From: Allacma fusca
Taxonomy: Eukaryota > Arthropoda > Collembola > Symphypleona > Sminthuridae
Assembly: GCA_947179485.1 (NCBI GenBank)
Contig: OX359245.1
Span: 76,061,067-76,125,066, forward strand
Length of the DNA stretch: 64,000 nucleotides
Direction of reading: 5' to 3'
Shown here: positions 22,201 to 37,000 of the stretch, one piece after another
Numbering within the stretch: the stretch's first letter is position 1
Layout: every line of letters begins with the position of its first letter
The notes under the pieces: generated by a model
What the model was told of the DNA's origin: nothing
The model's database searches: none
Seen by the model: the letters and a program-made list of their open reading frames with translations, nothing else
Position numbers and translations under genes: made by a program

Positions 22201-25200
22201 TATTATGTCTTTTTAGCACGAGTACCTGTCTTTTTCAATACACTTGTAGCTATTATCATAATATTATGTCTTTGAATACCACAACCTCTCCTTTTCATGA
22301 CAACTGTCACTCTTTTTCAAGGCAACTAAGCCCTTTTCACGCCAATTGTCTTTCTCAAGACAAATATCTGACATTTTCAAGACAGTTATCTGACATTTTC
22401 ACGACAGTTATCTGTCCTATTTAGCACAACTAACTGTCTTTTTCAACAAAATTATCGGTCTTTTTCAATACAATTAACGGACTTTGTCAAAACTATTGTC
22501 TTTTTCAGCACAATAGCCCGTCTTTTTCAGCACAATTGCCCGTCTTTTTCAATATAATTGCCTGTCTTTTTCAATATAATTACCTGTCTTTTTCAATATA
22601 ATTACCTGTCTTTTTCAATATAATTACCTGTCTTTTTCAATATAATTACCTGTCTTTAATTGTCAAAACAATTGTGTATATTTCATGATAATTATCTGTC
22701 TTTTAATCTCTCCTTTTCAAGACAACTGTCACTCTTTTTCAAAACAACGATGCCCTTTTCACGACAATTATGTTTCTATTATGTCTTTTTAGCACGAGTA
22801 CCTGTCTTTTTCAATACACTTGTAGCTATTATCATAATATTATGTCTTTGAATACCACAACCTCTCCTTTTCATGACAACTGTCACTCTTTTTCAAGGCA
22901 ACTAAGCCCTTTTCACGCCAATTGTCTTTCTCAAGACAAATATCTGACATTTTCAAGACAGTTATCTGACATTTTCACGACCGTTATCTGACCTATTCAG
23001 CACAACTAACTGTCTTTTTCAACACAATTAACTGTCTTTTTCAACAAAATTATCGGTCTTTTTCAATACAAGTAACGGACTTTGTCAAAACTATTGTCTT
23101 TTTCAGCACAATAGCCCGCCTTTTTCAGCACAATTGCCCCTCTTTTTCAATATAATTGCCTATCTTTTTCAATATAATTACCTGTCTTTTTCAATATAAT
23201 TACCTGTCTTTAATTGTCAAAACAATTGTGTATATTTCATGATAATGATCTGTCTTTTAATCTCTCCTTTTCAAGACAACTGTCACTCTTTTTCAAAACA
23301 ACGATGCCCTTTTCACGACAATTATGTTTCTATTATGTCTTTTTAGCACGAGTACCTGTCTTTTTCAATACACTTGTAGCTATTATCATAATATTATGTC
23401 TTTGAATACCACAACCTCTCCTTTTCATGACAACTGTCACTCTTTTTCAAGGCAACTAAGCCCTTTTCACGCCAATTGTCTTTCTCAAGACAAATATCTG
23501 ACATTTTCAAGACAGTTATCTGACATTTTCACGACAGTTATCTGTCCTATTCAGCACAACTAACTGTCTTTTTCAACAAAATTATCGGTCTTTTTCAATA
23601 CAATTAACGGACTTTGTCAAAACTATTGTCTTTTTCAGCACAATAGCCCGTCTTTTTCAGCACAATTGCCCGTCTTTTTCAATATAATTGCCTGTCTTTT
23701 TCAATATAATTACCTGTCTTTTTCAATATAATTACCTGTCTTTTTTAATATAATTACCTGTCTTTTTCAATATAATTACCTGTCTTTAATTGTCAAAACA
23801 ATTGTGTATATTTCATGATAATTATCTGTCTTTTAATCTCTCCTTTTCAAGACAACTGTCACTCTTTTTCAAAACAACGATGCCCTTTTCACGACAATTA
23901 TGTTTCTATTATGTCTTTTTAGCACGAGTACCTGTCTTTTTCAATACACTTGTAGCTATTATCATAATATTATGTCTTTGAATACCACAACCTCTCCTTT
24001 TCATGACAACTGTCACTCTTTTTCAAGGCAACTAAGCCCTTTTCACGCCAATTGTCTTTCTCAAGACAAATATCTGACATTTTCAAGACAGTTATCTGAC
24101 ATTTTCACGACCGTTATCTGACCTATTCAGCACAACTAACTGTCTTTTTCAACACAATTAACTGTCTTTTTCAACAAAATTATCGGTCTTTTTCAATACA
24201 AGTAACGGACTTTGTCAAAACTATTGTCTTTTTCAGCACAATAGCCCGCCTTTTTCAGCACAATTGCCCGTCTTTTTCAATATAATTGCCTATCTTTTTC
24301 AATATAATTACCTGTCTTTTTCAATATAATTACCTGTCTTTAATTGTCAAAACAATTGTGTATATTTCATGATAATTATCTGTCTTTTAATCTCTCCTTT
24401 TCAAGACAACTGTCACTCTTTTTCAAAACAACGATGCCCTTTTCACGACAATTATGTTTCTATTATGTCTTTTTAGCACGAGTACCTGTCTTTTTCAATA
24501 CACTTGTAGCTATTATCATAATATTATGTCTTTGAATACCACAACCTCTCCTTTTCATGACAACTGTCACTCTTTTTCAAGGCAACTAAGCCCTTTTCAC
24601 GCCAATTGTCTTTCTCAAGACAAATATCTGACATTTTCAAGACAGTTATCTGACATTTTCACGACAGTTATCTGTCCTATTCAGCACAACTAACTGTCTT
24701 TTTCAACAAAATTATCGGTCTTTTTCAATACAATTAACGGACTTTGTCAAAACTATTGTCTTTTTCAGCACAATAGCCCGTCTTTTTCAGCACAATTGCC
24801 CGTCTTTTTCAATATAATTGCCTGTATTTTTCAATATAATTACCTGTCTTTTTCAATATAATTACCTGTCTTTTTTAATATAATTACCTGTCTTTTTCAA
24901 TATAATTACCTGTCTTTAATTGTCAAAACAATTGTGTATATTTCATGATAATTATCTGTCTTTTAATCTCTCCTTTTCAAGACAACTGTCACTCTTTTTC
25001 AAAACAACGATGCCCTTTTCACGACAATTATGTTTCTATTATGTCTTTTTAGCACGAGTACCTGTCTTTTTCAATACACTTGTAGCTATTATCATAATAT
25101 TATGTCTTTGAATACCACAACCTCTCCTTTTCATGACAACTGTCACTCTTTTTCAAGGCAACTAAGCCCTTTTCACGCCAATTGTCTTTCTCAAGACAAA

Positions 25201-26603
25201 TATCTGACATTTTCAAGACAGTTATCTGACATTTTCACGACCGTTATCTGACCTATTCAGCACAACTAACTGTCTTTTTCAACACAATTAACTGTCTTTT
25301 TCAACAAAATTATCGGTCTTTTTCAATACAAGTAACGGACTTTGTCAAAACTATTGTCTTTTTCAGCACAATAGCTCGCCTTTTTCAGCACAATTGCCCG
25401 TCTTTTTCAATATAATTGCCTATCTTTTTCAATATAATTACCTGTCTTTTTCAATATAATTACCTGTCTTTAATTGTCAAAACAATTGTGTATATTTCAT
25501 GATAATTATCTGTCTTTTAATCTCTCCTTTTCAAGACAACTGTCACTCTTTTTCAAAACAACGATGCCCTTTTCACGACAATTATGTTTCTATTATGTCT
25601 TTTTAGCACGAGTACCTGTCTTTTTCAATACACTTGTAGCTATTATCATAATATTATGTCTTTGAATACCACAACCTCTCCTTTTCATGACAACTGTCAC
25701 TCTTTTTCAAGGCAACTAAGCCCTTTTCACGCCAATTGTCTTTCTCAAGACAAATATCTGACATTTTCAAGACAGTTATCTGACATTTTCACGACAGTTA
25801 TCTGTCCTATTCAGCACAACTAACTGTCTTTTTCAACAAAATTATCGGTCTTTTTCAATACAATTAACGGACTTTGTCAAAACTATTGTCTTTTTCAGCA
25901 CAATAGCCCGTCTTTTTCAGCACAATTGCCCGTCTTTTTCAATATAATTGCCTGTATTTTTCAATATAATTACCTGTCTTTTTCAATATAATTACCTGTC
26001 TTTTTTAATATAATTACCTGTCTTTTTCAATATAATTACCTGTCTTTAATTGTCAAAACAATTGTGTATATTTCATGATAATTATCTGTCTTTTAATCTC
26101 TCCTTTTCAAGACAACTGTCACTCTTTTTCAAAACAACGATGCCCTTTTCACGACAATTATGTTTCTATTATGTCTTTTTAGCACGAGTACCTGTCTTTT
26201 TCAATACACTTGTAGCTATTATCATAATATTATGTCTTTGAATACCACAACCTCTCCTTTTCATGACAACTGTCACTCTTTTTCAAGGCAACTAAGCCCT
26301 TTTCACGCCAATTGTCTTTCTCAAGACAAATATCTGACATTTTCAAGACAGTTATCTGACATTTTCACGACCGTTATCTGACCTATTCAGCACAACTAAC
26401 TGTCTTTTTCAACACAATTAGCTGTCTTTTTCAACAAAATTATCGGTCTTTTTCAATACAAGTAACGGACTTTGTCAAAACTATTGTCTTTTTCAGCACA
26501 ATAGCCCGCCTTTTTCAGCACAATTGCCCGTCTTTTTCAATATAATTGCCTATCTTTTTCAATATAATTACCTGTCTTTTTCAATATAATTACCTGTCTT
26601 TAA

Positions 26604-27201
26604 TTGTCAAAACAATTGTGTATATTTCATGATAATTATCTGTCTTTTAATCTCTCCTTTTCAAGACAACTGTCACTCTTTTTCAAAACAACGATGCCCT
26701 TTTCACGACAATTATGTTTCTATTATGTCTTTTTAGCACGAGTACCTGTCTTTTTCAATACACTTGTAGCTATTATCATAATATTATGTCTTTGAATACC
26801 ACAACCTCTCCTTTTCATGACAACTGTCACTCTTTTTCAAGGCAACTAAGCCCTTTTCACGCCAATTGTCTTTCTCAAGACAAATATCTGACATTTTCAA
26901 GACAGTTATCTGACATTTTCACGACCGTTATCTGACCTATTCAGCACAACTAACTGTCTTTTTCAACACAATTAACTGTCTTTTTCAACAAAATTATCGG
27001 TCTTTTTCAATACAAGTAACGGACTTTGTCAAAACTATTGTCTTTTTCAGCACAATAGCCCGTCTTTTTCAGCACAATTGCCCGTCTTTTTCAATATAAT
27101 TGCCTGTATTTTTCAATATAATTACCTGTCTTTTTCAATATAATTACCTGTCTTTTTCAATATAATTACCTGTCTTTTTCAATATAATTACCTGTCTTTA
27201 A
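26604..27201. repeat. 598-bp hybrid monomer 1
   Basis: The front half has the B signature (ACCGTTATCTGACC plus the extra 22-bp CAACACAATTAACTGTC unit). The rear half has the A signature (AGCCCGTC, GCCTGTATTT, two extra ATATAATTACCTGTC units). The junction lies in the shared stretch around 27000-27055. Confidence 0.85.
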
Positions 27202-28309
27202 TTGTCAAAACAATTGTGTATATTTCATGATAATTATCTGTCTTTTAATCTCTCCTTTTCAAGACAACTGTCACTCTTTTTCAAAACAACGATGCCCTTT
27301 TCACGACAATTATGTTTCTATTATGTCTTTTTAGCACGAGTACCTGTCTTTTTCAATACACTTGTAGCTATTATCATAATATTATGTCTTTGAATACCAC
27401 AACCTCTCCTTTTCATGACAACTGTCACTCTTTTTCAAGGCAACTAAGCCCTTTTCACGCCAATTGTCTTTCTCAAGACAAATATCTGACATTTTCAAGA
27501 CAGTTATCTGACATTTTCACGACCGTTATCTGACCTATTCAGCACAACTAACTGTCTTTTTCAACACAATTAACTGTCTTTTTCAACAAAATTATCGGTC
27601 TTTTTCAATACAAGTAACGGACTTTGTCAAAACTATTGTCTTTTTCAGCACAATAGCCCGCCTTTTTCAGCACAATTGCCCGTCTTTTTCAATATAATTG
27701 CCTATCTTTTTCAATATAATTACCTGTCTTTTTCAATATAATTACCTGTCTTTAATTGTCAAAACAATTGTGTATATTTCATGATAATTATCTGTCTTTT
27801 AATCTCTCCTTTTCAAGACAACTGTCACTCTTTTTCAAAACAACGATGCCCTTTTCACGACAATTATGTTTCTATTATGTCTTTTTAGCACGAGTACCTG
27901 TCTTTTTCAATACACTTGTAGCTATTATCATAATATTATGTCTTTGAATACCACAACCTCTCCTTTTCATGACAACTGTCACTCTTTTTCAAGGCAACTA
28001 AGCCCTTTTCACGCCAATTGTCTTTCTCAAGACAAATATCTGACATTTTCAAGACAGTTATCTGACATTTTCACGACCGTTATCTGACCTATTCAGCACA
28101 ACTAACTGTCTTTTTCAACACAATTAACTGTCTTTTTCAACAAAATTATCGGTCTTTTTCAATACAAGTAACGGACTTTGTCAAAACTATTGTCTTTTTC
28201 AGCACAATAGCCCGCCTTTTTCAGCACAATTGCCCGTCTTTTTCAATATAATTGCCTATCTTTTTCAATATAATTACCTGTCTTTTTCAATATAATTACC
28301 TGTCTTTAA

Positions 28310-28907
28310 TTGTCAAAACAATTGTGTATATTTCATGATAATTATCTGTCTTTTAATCTCTCCTTTTCAAGACAACTGTCACTCTTTTTCAAAACAACGA
28401 TGCCCTTTTCACGACAATTATGTTTCTATTATGTCTTTTTAGCACGAGTACCTGTCTTTTTCAATACACTTGTAGCTATTATCATAATATTATGTCTTTG
28501 AATACCACAACCTCTCCTTTTCATGACAACTGTCACTCTTTTTCAAGGCAACTAAGCCCTTTTCACGCCAATTGTCTTTCTCAAGACAAATATCTGACAT
28601 TTTCAAGACAGTTATCTGACATTTTCACGACCGTTATCTGACCTATTCAGCACAACTAACTGTCTTTTTCAACACAATTAACTGTCTTTTTCAACAAAAT
28701 TATCGGTCTTTTTCAATACAAGTAACGGACTTTGTCAAAACTATTGTCTTTTTCAGCACAATAGCCCGTCTTTTTCAGCACAATTGCCCGTCTTTTTCAA
28801 TATAATTGCCTGTATTTTTCAATATAATTACCTGTCTTTTTCAATATAATTACCTGTCTTTTTTAATATAATTACCTGTCTTTTTCAATATAATTACCTG
28901 TCTTTAA
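28310..28907. repeat. 598-bp hybrid monomer 2
   Basis: Same B-front/A-rear composition as the monomer at 26604, including the GCCTGTATTT variant. Confidence 0.85.
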
Positions 28908-31900
28908 TTGTCAAAACAATTGTGTATATTTCATGATAATTATCTGTCTTTTAATCTCTCCTTTTCAAGACAACTGTCACTCTTTTTCAAAACAACGATG
29001 CCCTTTTCACGACAATTATGTTTCTATTATGTCTTTTTAGCACGAGTACCTGTCTTTTTCAATACACTTGTAGCTATTATCATAATATTATGTCTTTGAA
29101 TACCACAACCTCTCCTTTTCATGACAACTGTCACTCTTTTTCAAGGCAACTAAGCCCTTTTCACGCCAATTGTCTTTCTCAAGACAAATATCTGACATTT
29201 TCAAGACAGTTATCTGACATTTTCACGACCGTTATCTGACCTATTCAGCACAACTAACTGTCTTTTTCAACACAATTAACTGTCTTTTTCAACAAAATTA
29301 TCGGTCTTTTTCAATACAAGTAACGGACTTTGTCAAAACTATTGTCTTTTTCAGCACAATAGCCCGCCTTTTTCAGCACAATTGCCCGTCTTTTTCAATA
29401 TAATTGCCTATCTTTTTCAATATAATTACCTGTCTTTTTCAATATAATTACCTGTCTTTAATTGTCAAAACAATTGTGTATATTTCATGATAATTATCTG
29501 TCTTTTAATCTCTCCTTTTCAAGACAACTGTCACTCTTTTTCAAAACAACGATGCCCTTTTCACGACAATTATATTTCTATTATGTCTTTTTAGCACGAG
29601 TACCTGTCTTTTTCAATACACTTGTAGCTATTATCATAATATTATGTCTTTGAATACCACAACCTCTCCTTTTCATGACAACTGTCACTCTTTTTCAAGG
29701 CAACTAAGCCCTTTTCACGCCAATTGTCTTTCTCAAGACAAATATCTGACATTTTCAAGACAGTTATCTGACATTTTCACGACAGTTATCTGTCCTATTC
29801 AGCACAACTAACTGTCTTTTTCAACAAAATTATCGGTCTTTTTCAATACAATTAACGGACTTTGTCAAAACTATTGTCTTTTTCAGCACAATAGCCCGTC
29901 TTTTTCAGCACAATTGCCCGTCTTTTTCAATATAATTGCCTGTCTTTTTCAATATAATTACCTGTCTTTTTCAATATAATTACCTGTCTTTTTTAATATA
30001 ATTACCTGTCTTTTTCAATATAATTACCTGTCTTTAATTGTCAAAACAATTGTGTATATTTCATGATAATGATCTGTCTTTTAATCTCTCCTTTTCAAGA
30101 CAACTGTCACTCTTTTACAAAACAACGATGCCCTTTTCACGACAATTATGTTTCTATTATGTCTTTTTAGCACGAGTACCTGTCTTTTTCAATACACTTG
30201 TAGCTATTATCATAATATTATGTCTTTGAATACCACAACCTCTCCTTTTCATGACAACTGTCACTCTTTTTCAAGGCAACTAAGCCCTTTTCACGCCAAT
30301 TGTCTTTCTCAAGACAAATATCTGACATTTTCAAGACAGTTATCTGACATTTTCACGACCGTTATCTGACCTATTCAGCACAACTAACTGTCTTTTTCAA
30401 CACAATTAACTGTCTTTTTCAACAAAATTATCGGTCTTTTTCAATACAAGTAACGGACTTTGTCAAAACTATTGTCTTTTTCAGCACAATAGCCCGCCTT
30501 TTTCAGCACAATTGCCCGTCTTTTTCAATATAATTGCCTATCTTTTTCAATATAATTACCTGTCTTTTTCAATATAATTACCTGTCTTTAATTGTCAAAA
30601 CAATTGTGTATATTTCATGATTATTATCTGTCTTTTAATCTCTCCTTTTCAAGACAACTGTCACTCTTTTTCAAAACAACGATGCCCTTTTCACGACAAT
30701 TATGTTTCTATTATGTCTTTTTAGCACGAGTACCTGTCTTTTTCAATACACTTGTAGCTATTATCATAATATTATGTCTTTGAATACCACAACCTCTCCT
30801 TTTCATGACAACTGTCACTCTCTTTCAAGGCAACTAAGCCCTTTTCACGCCAATTGTCTTTCTCAAGACAAATATCTGACATTTTCAAGACAGTTATCTG
30901 ACATTTTCACGACAGTTATCTGTCCTATTCAGCACAACTAACTGTCTTTTTCAACAAAATTATCGGTCTTTTTCAATACAATTAACGGACTTTGTCAAAA
31001 CTATTGTCTTTTTCAGCACAATAGCCCGTCTTTTTCAGCACAATTGCCCGTCTTTTTCAATATAATTGCCTGTATTTTTCAATATAATTACCGGTCTTTT
31101 TCAATATAATTACCTGTCTTTTTTAATATAATTACCTGTCTTTTTCAATATAATTACCTGTCTTTAATTGTCAAAACAATTGTGTATATTTCATGATAAT
31201 TATCTGTCTTTTAATCTCTCCTTTTCAAGACAACTGTCACTCTTTTTCAAAACAACGATGCCCTTTTCACGACAATTATGTTTCTATTATGTCTTTTTAG
31301 CACGAGTACCTGTCTTTTTCAATACACTTGTAGCTATTATCATAATATTATGTCTTTGAATACCACAACCTCTCCTTTTCATGACAACTGTCACTCTTTT
31401 TCAAGGCAACTAAGCCCTTTTCACGCCAATTGTCTTTCTCAAGACAAATATCTGACATTTTCAAGACAGTTATTTGACATTTTCACGACCGTTATCTGAC
31501 CTATTCAGCACAACTAACTGTCTTTTTCAACACAATTAACTGTCTTTTTCAACAAAATTATCGGTCTTTTTCAATACAAGTAACGGACTTTGTCAAAACT
31601 ATTGTCTTTTTCAGCACAATAGCCCGCCTTTTTCAGCACAATTGCCCGTCTTTTTCAATATAATTGCCTATCTTTTTCAATATAATTACCTGTCTTTTTC
31701 AATATAATTACCTGTCTTTAATTGTCAAAACAATTGTGTATATTTCATGATAATTATCTGTCTTTTAATCTCTCCTTTTCAAGACAACTGTCACTCTTTT
31801 TCAAAACAACGATGCCCTTTTCACGACAATTATGTTTCTATTATGTCTTTTTAGCACGAGTACCTGTCTTTTTCAATACACTTGTAGCTATTATCATAAT

Positions 31901-32297
31901 ATTATGTCTTTGAATACCACAACCTCTCCTTTTCATGACAACTGTCACTCTTTTTCAAGGCAACTAAGCCCTTTTCACGCCAATTGTCTTTCTCAAGACA
32001 AATATCTGACATTTTCAAGACAGTTATCTGACATTTTTACGACAGTTATCTGTCCTATTCAGCACAACTAACTGTCTTTTTCAACAAAATTATCGGTCTT
32101 TTTCAATACAATTAACGGACTTTGTCAAAACTATTGTCTTTTTCAGCACAATAGCCCGTCTTTTTCAGCACAATTGCCCGTCTTTTTCAATATAATTGCC
32201 TGTCTTTTTCAATATAATTACCTGTCTTTTTCAATATAATTACCTGTCTTTTTTAATATAATTACCTGTCTTTTTCAATATAATTACCTGTCTTTAA

Positions 32298-32895
32298 TTG
32301 TCAAAACAATTGTGTATATTTCATGATAATGATCTGTCTTTTAATCTCTCCTTTTCAAGACAACTGTCACTCTTTTTCAAAACAACGATGCCCTTTTCAC
32401 GACAATTATGTTTCTATTATGTCTTTTTAGCACGAGTACCTGTCTTTTTCAATACACTTGTAGCTATTATCATAATATTATGTCTTTGAATACCACAACC
32501 TCTCCTTTTCATGACATTTGTCACTCTTTTTCAAGGCAACTAAGCCCTTTTCACGCCAATTGTCTTTCTCAAGACAAATATCTGACATTTTCAAGACAGT
32601 TATCTGACATTTTCACGACCGTTATCTGACCTATTCAGCACAACTAACTGTCTTTTTCAACACAATTAACTGTCTTTTTCAACAAAATTATCGGTCTTTT
32701 TCAATACAAGTAACGGACTTTGTCAAAACTATTGTCTTTTTCAGCACAATAGCCCGTCTTTTTCAGCACAATTGCCCGTCTTTTTCAATATAATTGCCTG
32801 TATTTTTCAATATAATTACCTGTCTTTTTCAATATAATTACCTGTCTTTTTCAATATAATTACCTGTCTTTTTCAATATAATTACCTGTCTTTAA
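32298..32895. repeat. 598-bp hybrid monomer 3
   Basis: B-front/A-rear composition. It also carries the private variant ATGACATTTGTCAC (about 32512), shared with the monomers at 36308 and 37438. Confidence 0.85.
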
Positions 32896-33449
32896 TTGTC
32901 AAAACAATTGTGTATATTTCATGATAATTATCTGTCTTTTAATCTCTCCTTTTCAAGACAACTGTCACTCTTTTTCAAAACAACGATGCCCTTTTCACGA
33001 CAATTATGTTTCTATTATGTCTTTTTAGCACGAGTACCTGTCTTTTTCAATACACTTGTAGCTATTATCATAATATTATGTCTTTGAATACCACAACCTC
33101 TCCTTTTCATGACAACTGTCACTCTTTTTCAAGGCAACTAAGCCCTTTTCACGCCAATTGTCTTTCTCAAGACAAATATCTGACATTTTCAAGACAGTTA
33201 TCTGACATTTTCACGACCGTTATCTGACCTATTCAGCACAACTAACTGTCTTTTTCAACACAATTAACTGTCTTTTTCAACAAAATTATCGGTCTTTTTC
33301 AATACAAGTAACGGACTTTGTCAAAACTATTGTCTTTTTCAGCACAATAGCCCGCCTTTTTCAGCACAATTGCCCGTCTTTTTCAATATAATTGCCTATC
33401 TTTTTCAATATAATTACCTGTCTTTTTCAATATAATTACCTGTCTTTAA

Positions 33450-34047
33450 TTGTCAAAACAATTGTGTATATTTCATGATAATTATCTGTCTTTTAATCTC
33501 TCCTTTTCAAGACAACTGTCACTCTTTTTCAAAACAACGATGCCCTTTTCACGACAATTATGTTTCTATTATGTCTTTTTAGCACGAGTACCTGTCTTTT
33601 TCAATACACTTGTAGCTATTATCATAATATTATGTCTTTGAATACCACAACCTCTCCTTTTCATGACAACTGTCACTCTTTTTCAAGGCAACTAAGCCCT
33701 TTTCACGCCAATTGTCTTTCTCAAGACAAATATCTGACATTTTCAAGACAGTTATCTGACATTTTCACGACCGTTATCTGACCTATTCAGCACAACTAAC
33801 TGTCTTTTTCAACACAATTAACTGTCTTTTTCAACAAAATTATCGGTCTTTTTCAATACAAGTAACGGACTTTGTCAAAACTATTGTCTTTTTCAGCACA
33901 ATAGCCCGTCTTTTTCAGCACAATTGCCCGTCTTTTTCAATATAATTGCCTGTATTTTTCAATATAATTACCTGTCTTTTTCAATATAATTACCTGTCTT
34001 TTTTAATATAATTACCTGTCTTTTTCAATATAATTACCTGTCTTTAA
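33450..34047. repeat. 598-bp hybrid monomer 4
   Basis: B-front/A-rear composition. It is separated from hybrid 3 by a single 554-bp monomer. Confidence 0.85.
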
Positions 34048-37000
34048 TTGTCAAAACAATTGTGTATATTTCATGATAATTATCTGTCTTTTAATCTCTC
34101 CTTTTCAAGACAACTGTCACTCTTTTTCAAAACAACGATGCCCTTTTCACGACAATTATGTTTCTATTATGTCTTTTTAGCACGAGTACCTGTCTTTTTC
34201 AATACACTTGTAGCTATTATCATAATATTATGTCTTTGAATACCACAACCTCTCCTTTTCATGACAACTGTCACTCTTTTTCAAGGCAACTAAGCCCTTT
34301 TCACGCCAATTGTCTTTCTCAAGACAAATATCTGACATTTTCAAGACAGTTATCTGACATTTTCACGACAGTTATCTGTCCTATTCAGCACAACTAACTG
34401 TCTTTTTCAACAAAATTATCGGTCTTTTTCAATACAATTAACGGACTTTGTCAAAACTATTGTCTTTTTCAGCACAATAGCCCGTCTTTTTCAGCACAAT
34501 TGCCCGTCTTTTTCAATATAATTGCCTGTCTTTTTCAATATAATTACCTGTCTTTTTCAATATAATTACCTGTCTTTTTTAATATAATTACCTGTCTTTT
34601 TCAATATAATTACCTGTCTTTAATTGTCAAAACAATTGTGTATATTTCATGATAATGATCTGTCTTTTAATCTCTCCTTTTCAAGACAACTGTCACTCTT
34701 TTTCAAAACAACGATGCCCTTTTCACGACAATTATGTTTCTATTATGTCTTTTTAGCACGAGTACCTGTCTTTTTCAATACACTTGTAGCTATTATCATA
34801 ATATTATGTCTTTGAATACCACAACCTCTCCTTTTCATGACAACTGTCACTCTTTTTCAAGGCAACTAAGCCCTTTTCACGCCAATTGTCTTTCTCAAGA
34901 CAAATATCTGACATTTTCAAGACAGTTATCTGACATTTTCACGACCGTTATCTGACCTATTCAGCACAACTAACTGTCTTTTTCAACACAATTAACTGTC
35001 TTTTTCAACAAAATTATCGGTCTTTTTCAATACAAGTAACGGACTTTGTCAAAACTATTGTCTTTTTCAGCACAATAGCCCGCCTTTTTCAGCACAATTG
35101 CCCGTCTTTTTCAATATAATTGCCTATCTTTTTCAATATAATTACCTGTCTTTTTCAATATAATTACCTGTCTTTAATTGTCAAAACAATTGTGTATATT
35201 TCATGATAATTATCTGTCTTTTAATCTCTCCTTTTCAAGACAACTGTCACTCTTTTTCAAAACAACGATGCCCTTTTCACGACAATTATGTTTCTATTAT
35301 GTCTTTTTAGCACGAGTACCTGTCTTTTTCAATACACTTGTAGCTATTATCATAATATTATGTCTTTGAATACCACAACCTCTCCTTTTCATGACAACTG
35401 TCACTCTCTTTCAAGGCAACTAAGCCCTTTTCACGCCAATTGTCTTTCTCAAGACAAATATCTGACATTTTCAAGACAGTTATTTGACATTTTCACGACC
35501 GTTATCTGACCTATTCAGCACAACTAACTGTCTTTTTCAACACAATTAACTGTCTTTTTCAACAAAATTATCGGTCTTTTTCAATACAAGTAACGGACTT
35601 TGTCAAAACTATTGTCTTTTTCAGCACAATAGCCCGCCTTTTTCAGCACAATTGCCCGTCTTTTTCAATATAATTGCCTATCTTTTTCAATATAATTACC
35701 TGTCTTTTTCAATATAATTACCTGTCTTTAATTGTCAAAACAATTGTGTATATTTCATGATAATTATCTGTCTTTTAATCTCTCCTTTTCAAGACAACTG
35801 TCACTCTTTTTCAAAACAACGATGCCCTTTTCACGACAATTATGTTTCTATTATGTCTTTTTAGCACGAGTACCTGTCTTTTTCAATACACTTGTAGCTA
35901 TTATCATAATATTATGTCTTTGAATACCACAACCTCTCCTTTTCATGACAACTGTCACTCTTTTTCAAGGCAACTAAGCCCTTTTCACGCCAATTGTCTT
36001 TCTCAAGACAAATATCTGACATTTTCAAGACAGTTATCTGACATTTTTACGACAGTTATCTGTCCTATTCAGCACAACTAACTGTCTTTTTCAACAAAAT
36101 TATCGGTCTTTTTCAATACAATTAACGGACTTTGTCAAAACTATTGTCTTTTTCAGCACAATAGCCCGTCTTTTTCAGCACAATTGCCCGTCTTTTTCAA
36201 TATAATTGCCTGTCTTTTTCAATATAATTACCTGTCTTTTTCAATATAATTACCTGTCTTTTTTAATATAATTACCTGTCTTTTTCAATATAATTACCTG
36301 TCTTTAATTGTCAAAACAATTGTGTATATTTCATGATAATGATCTGTCTTTTAATCTCTCCTTTTCAAGACAACTGTCACTCTTTTTCAAAACAACGATG
36401 CCCTTTTCACGACAATTATGTTTCTATTATGTCTTTTTAGCACGAGTACCTGTCTTTTTCAATACACTTGTAGCTATTATCATAATATTATGTCTTTGAA
36501 TACCACAACCTCTCCTTTTCATGACATTTGTCACTCTTTTTCAAGGCAACTAAGCCCTTTTCACGCCAATTGTCTTTCTCAAGACAAATATCTGACATTT
36601 TCAAGACAGTTATCTGACATTTTCACGACCGTTATCTGACCTATTCAGCACAACTAACTGTCTTTTTCAACACAATTAACTGTCTTTTTCAACAAAATTA
36701 TCGGTCTTTTTCAATACAAGTAACGGACTTTGTCAAAACTATTGTCTTTTTCAGCACAATAGCCCGCCTTTTTCAGCACAATTGCCCGTCTTTTTCAATA
36801 TAATTGCCTATCTTTTTCAATATAATTACCTGTCTTTTTCAATATAATTACCTGTCTTTAATTGTCAAAACAATTGTGTATATTTCATGATAATTATCTG
36901 TCTTTTAATCTCTCCTTTTCAAGACAACTGTCACTCTTTTTCAAAACAACGATGCCCTTTTCACGACAATTATGTTTCTATTATGTCTTTTTAGCACGAG

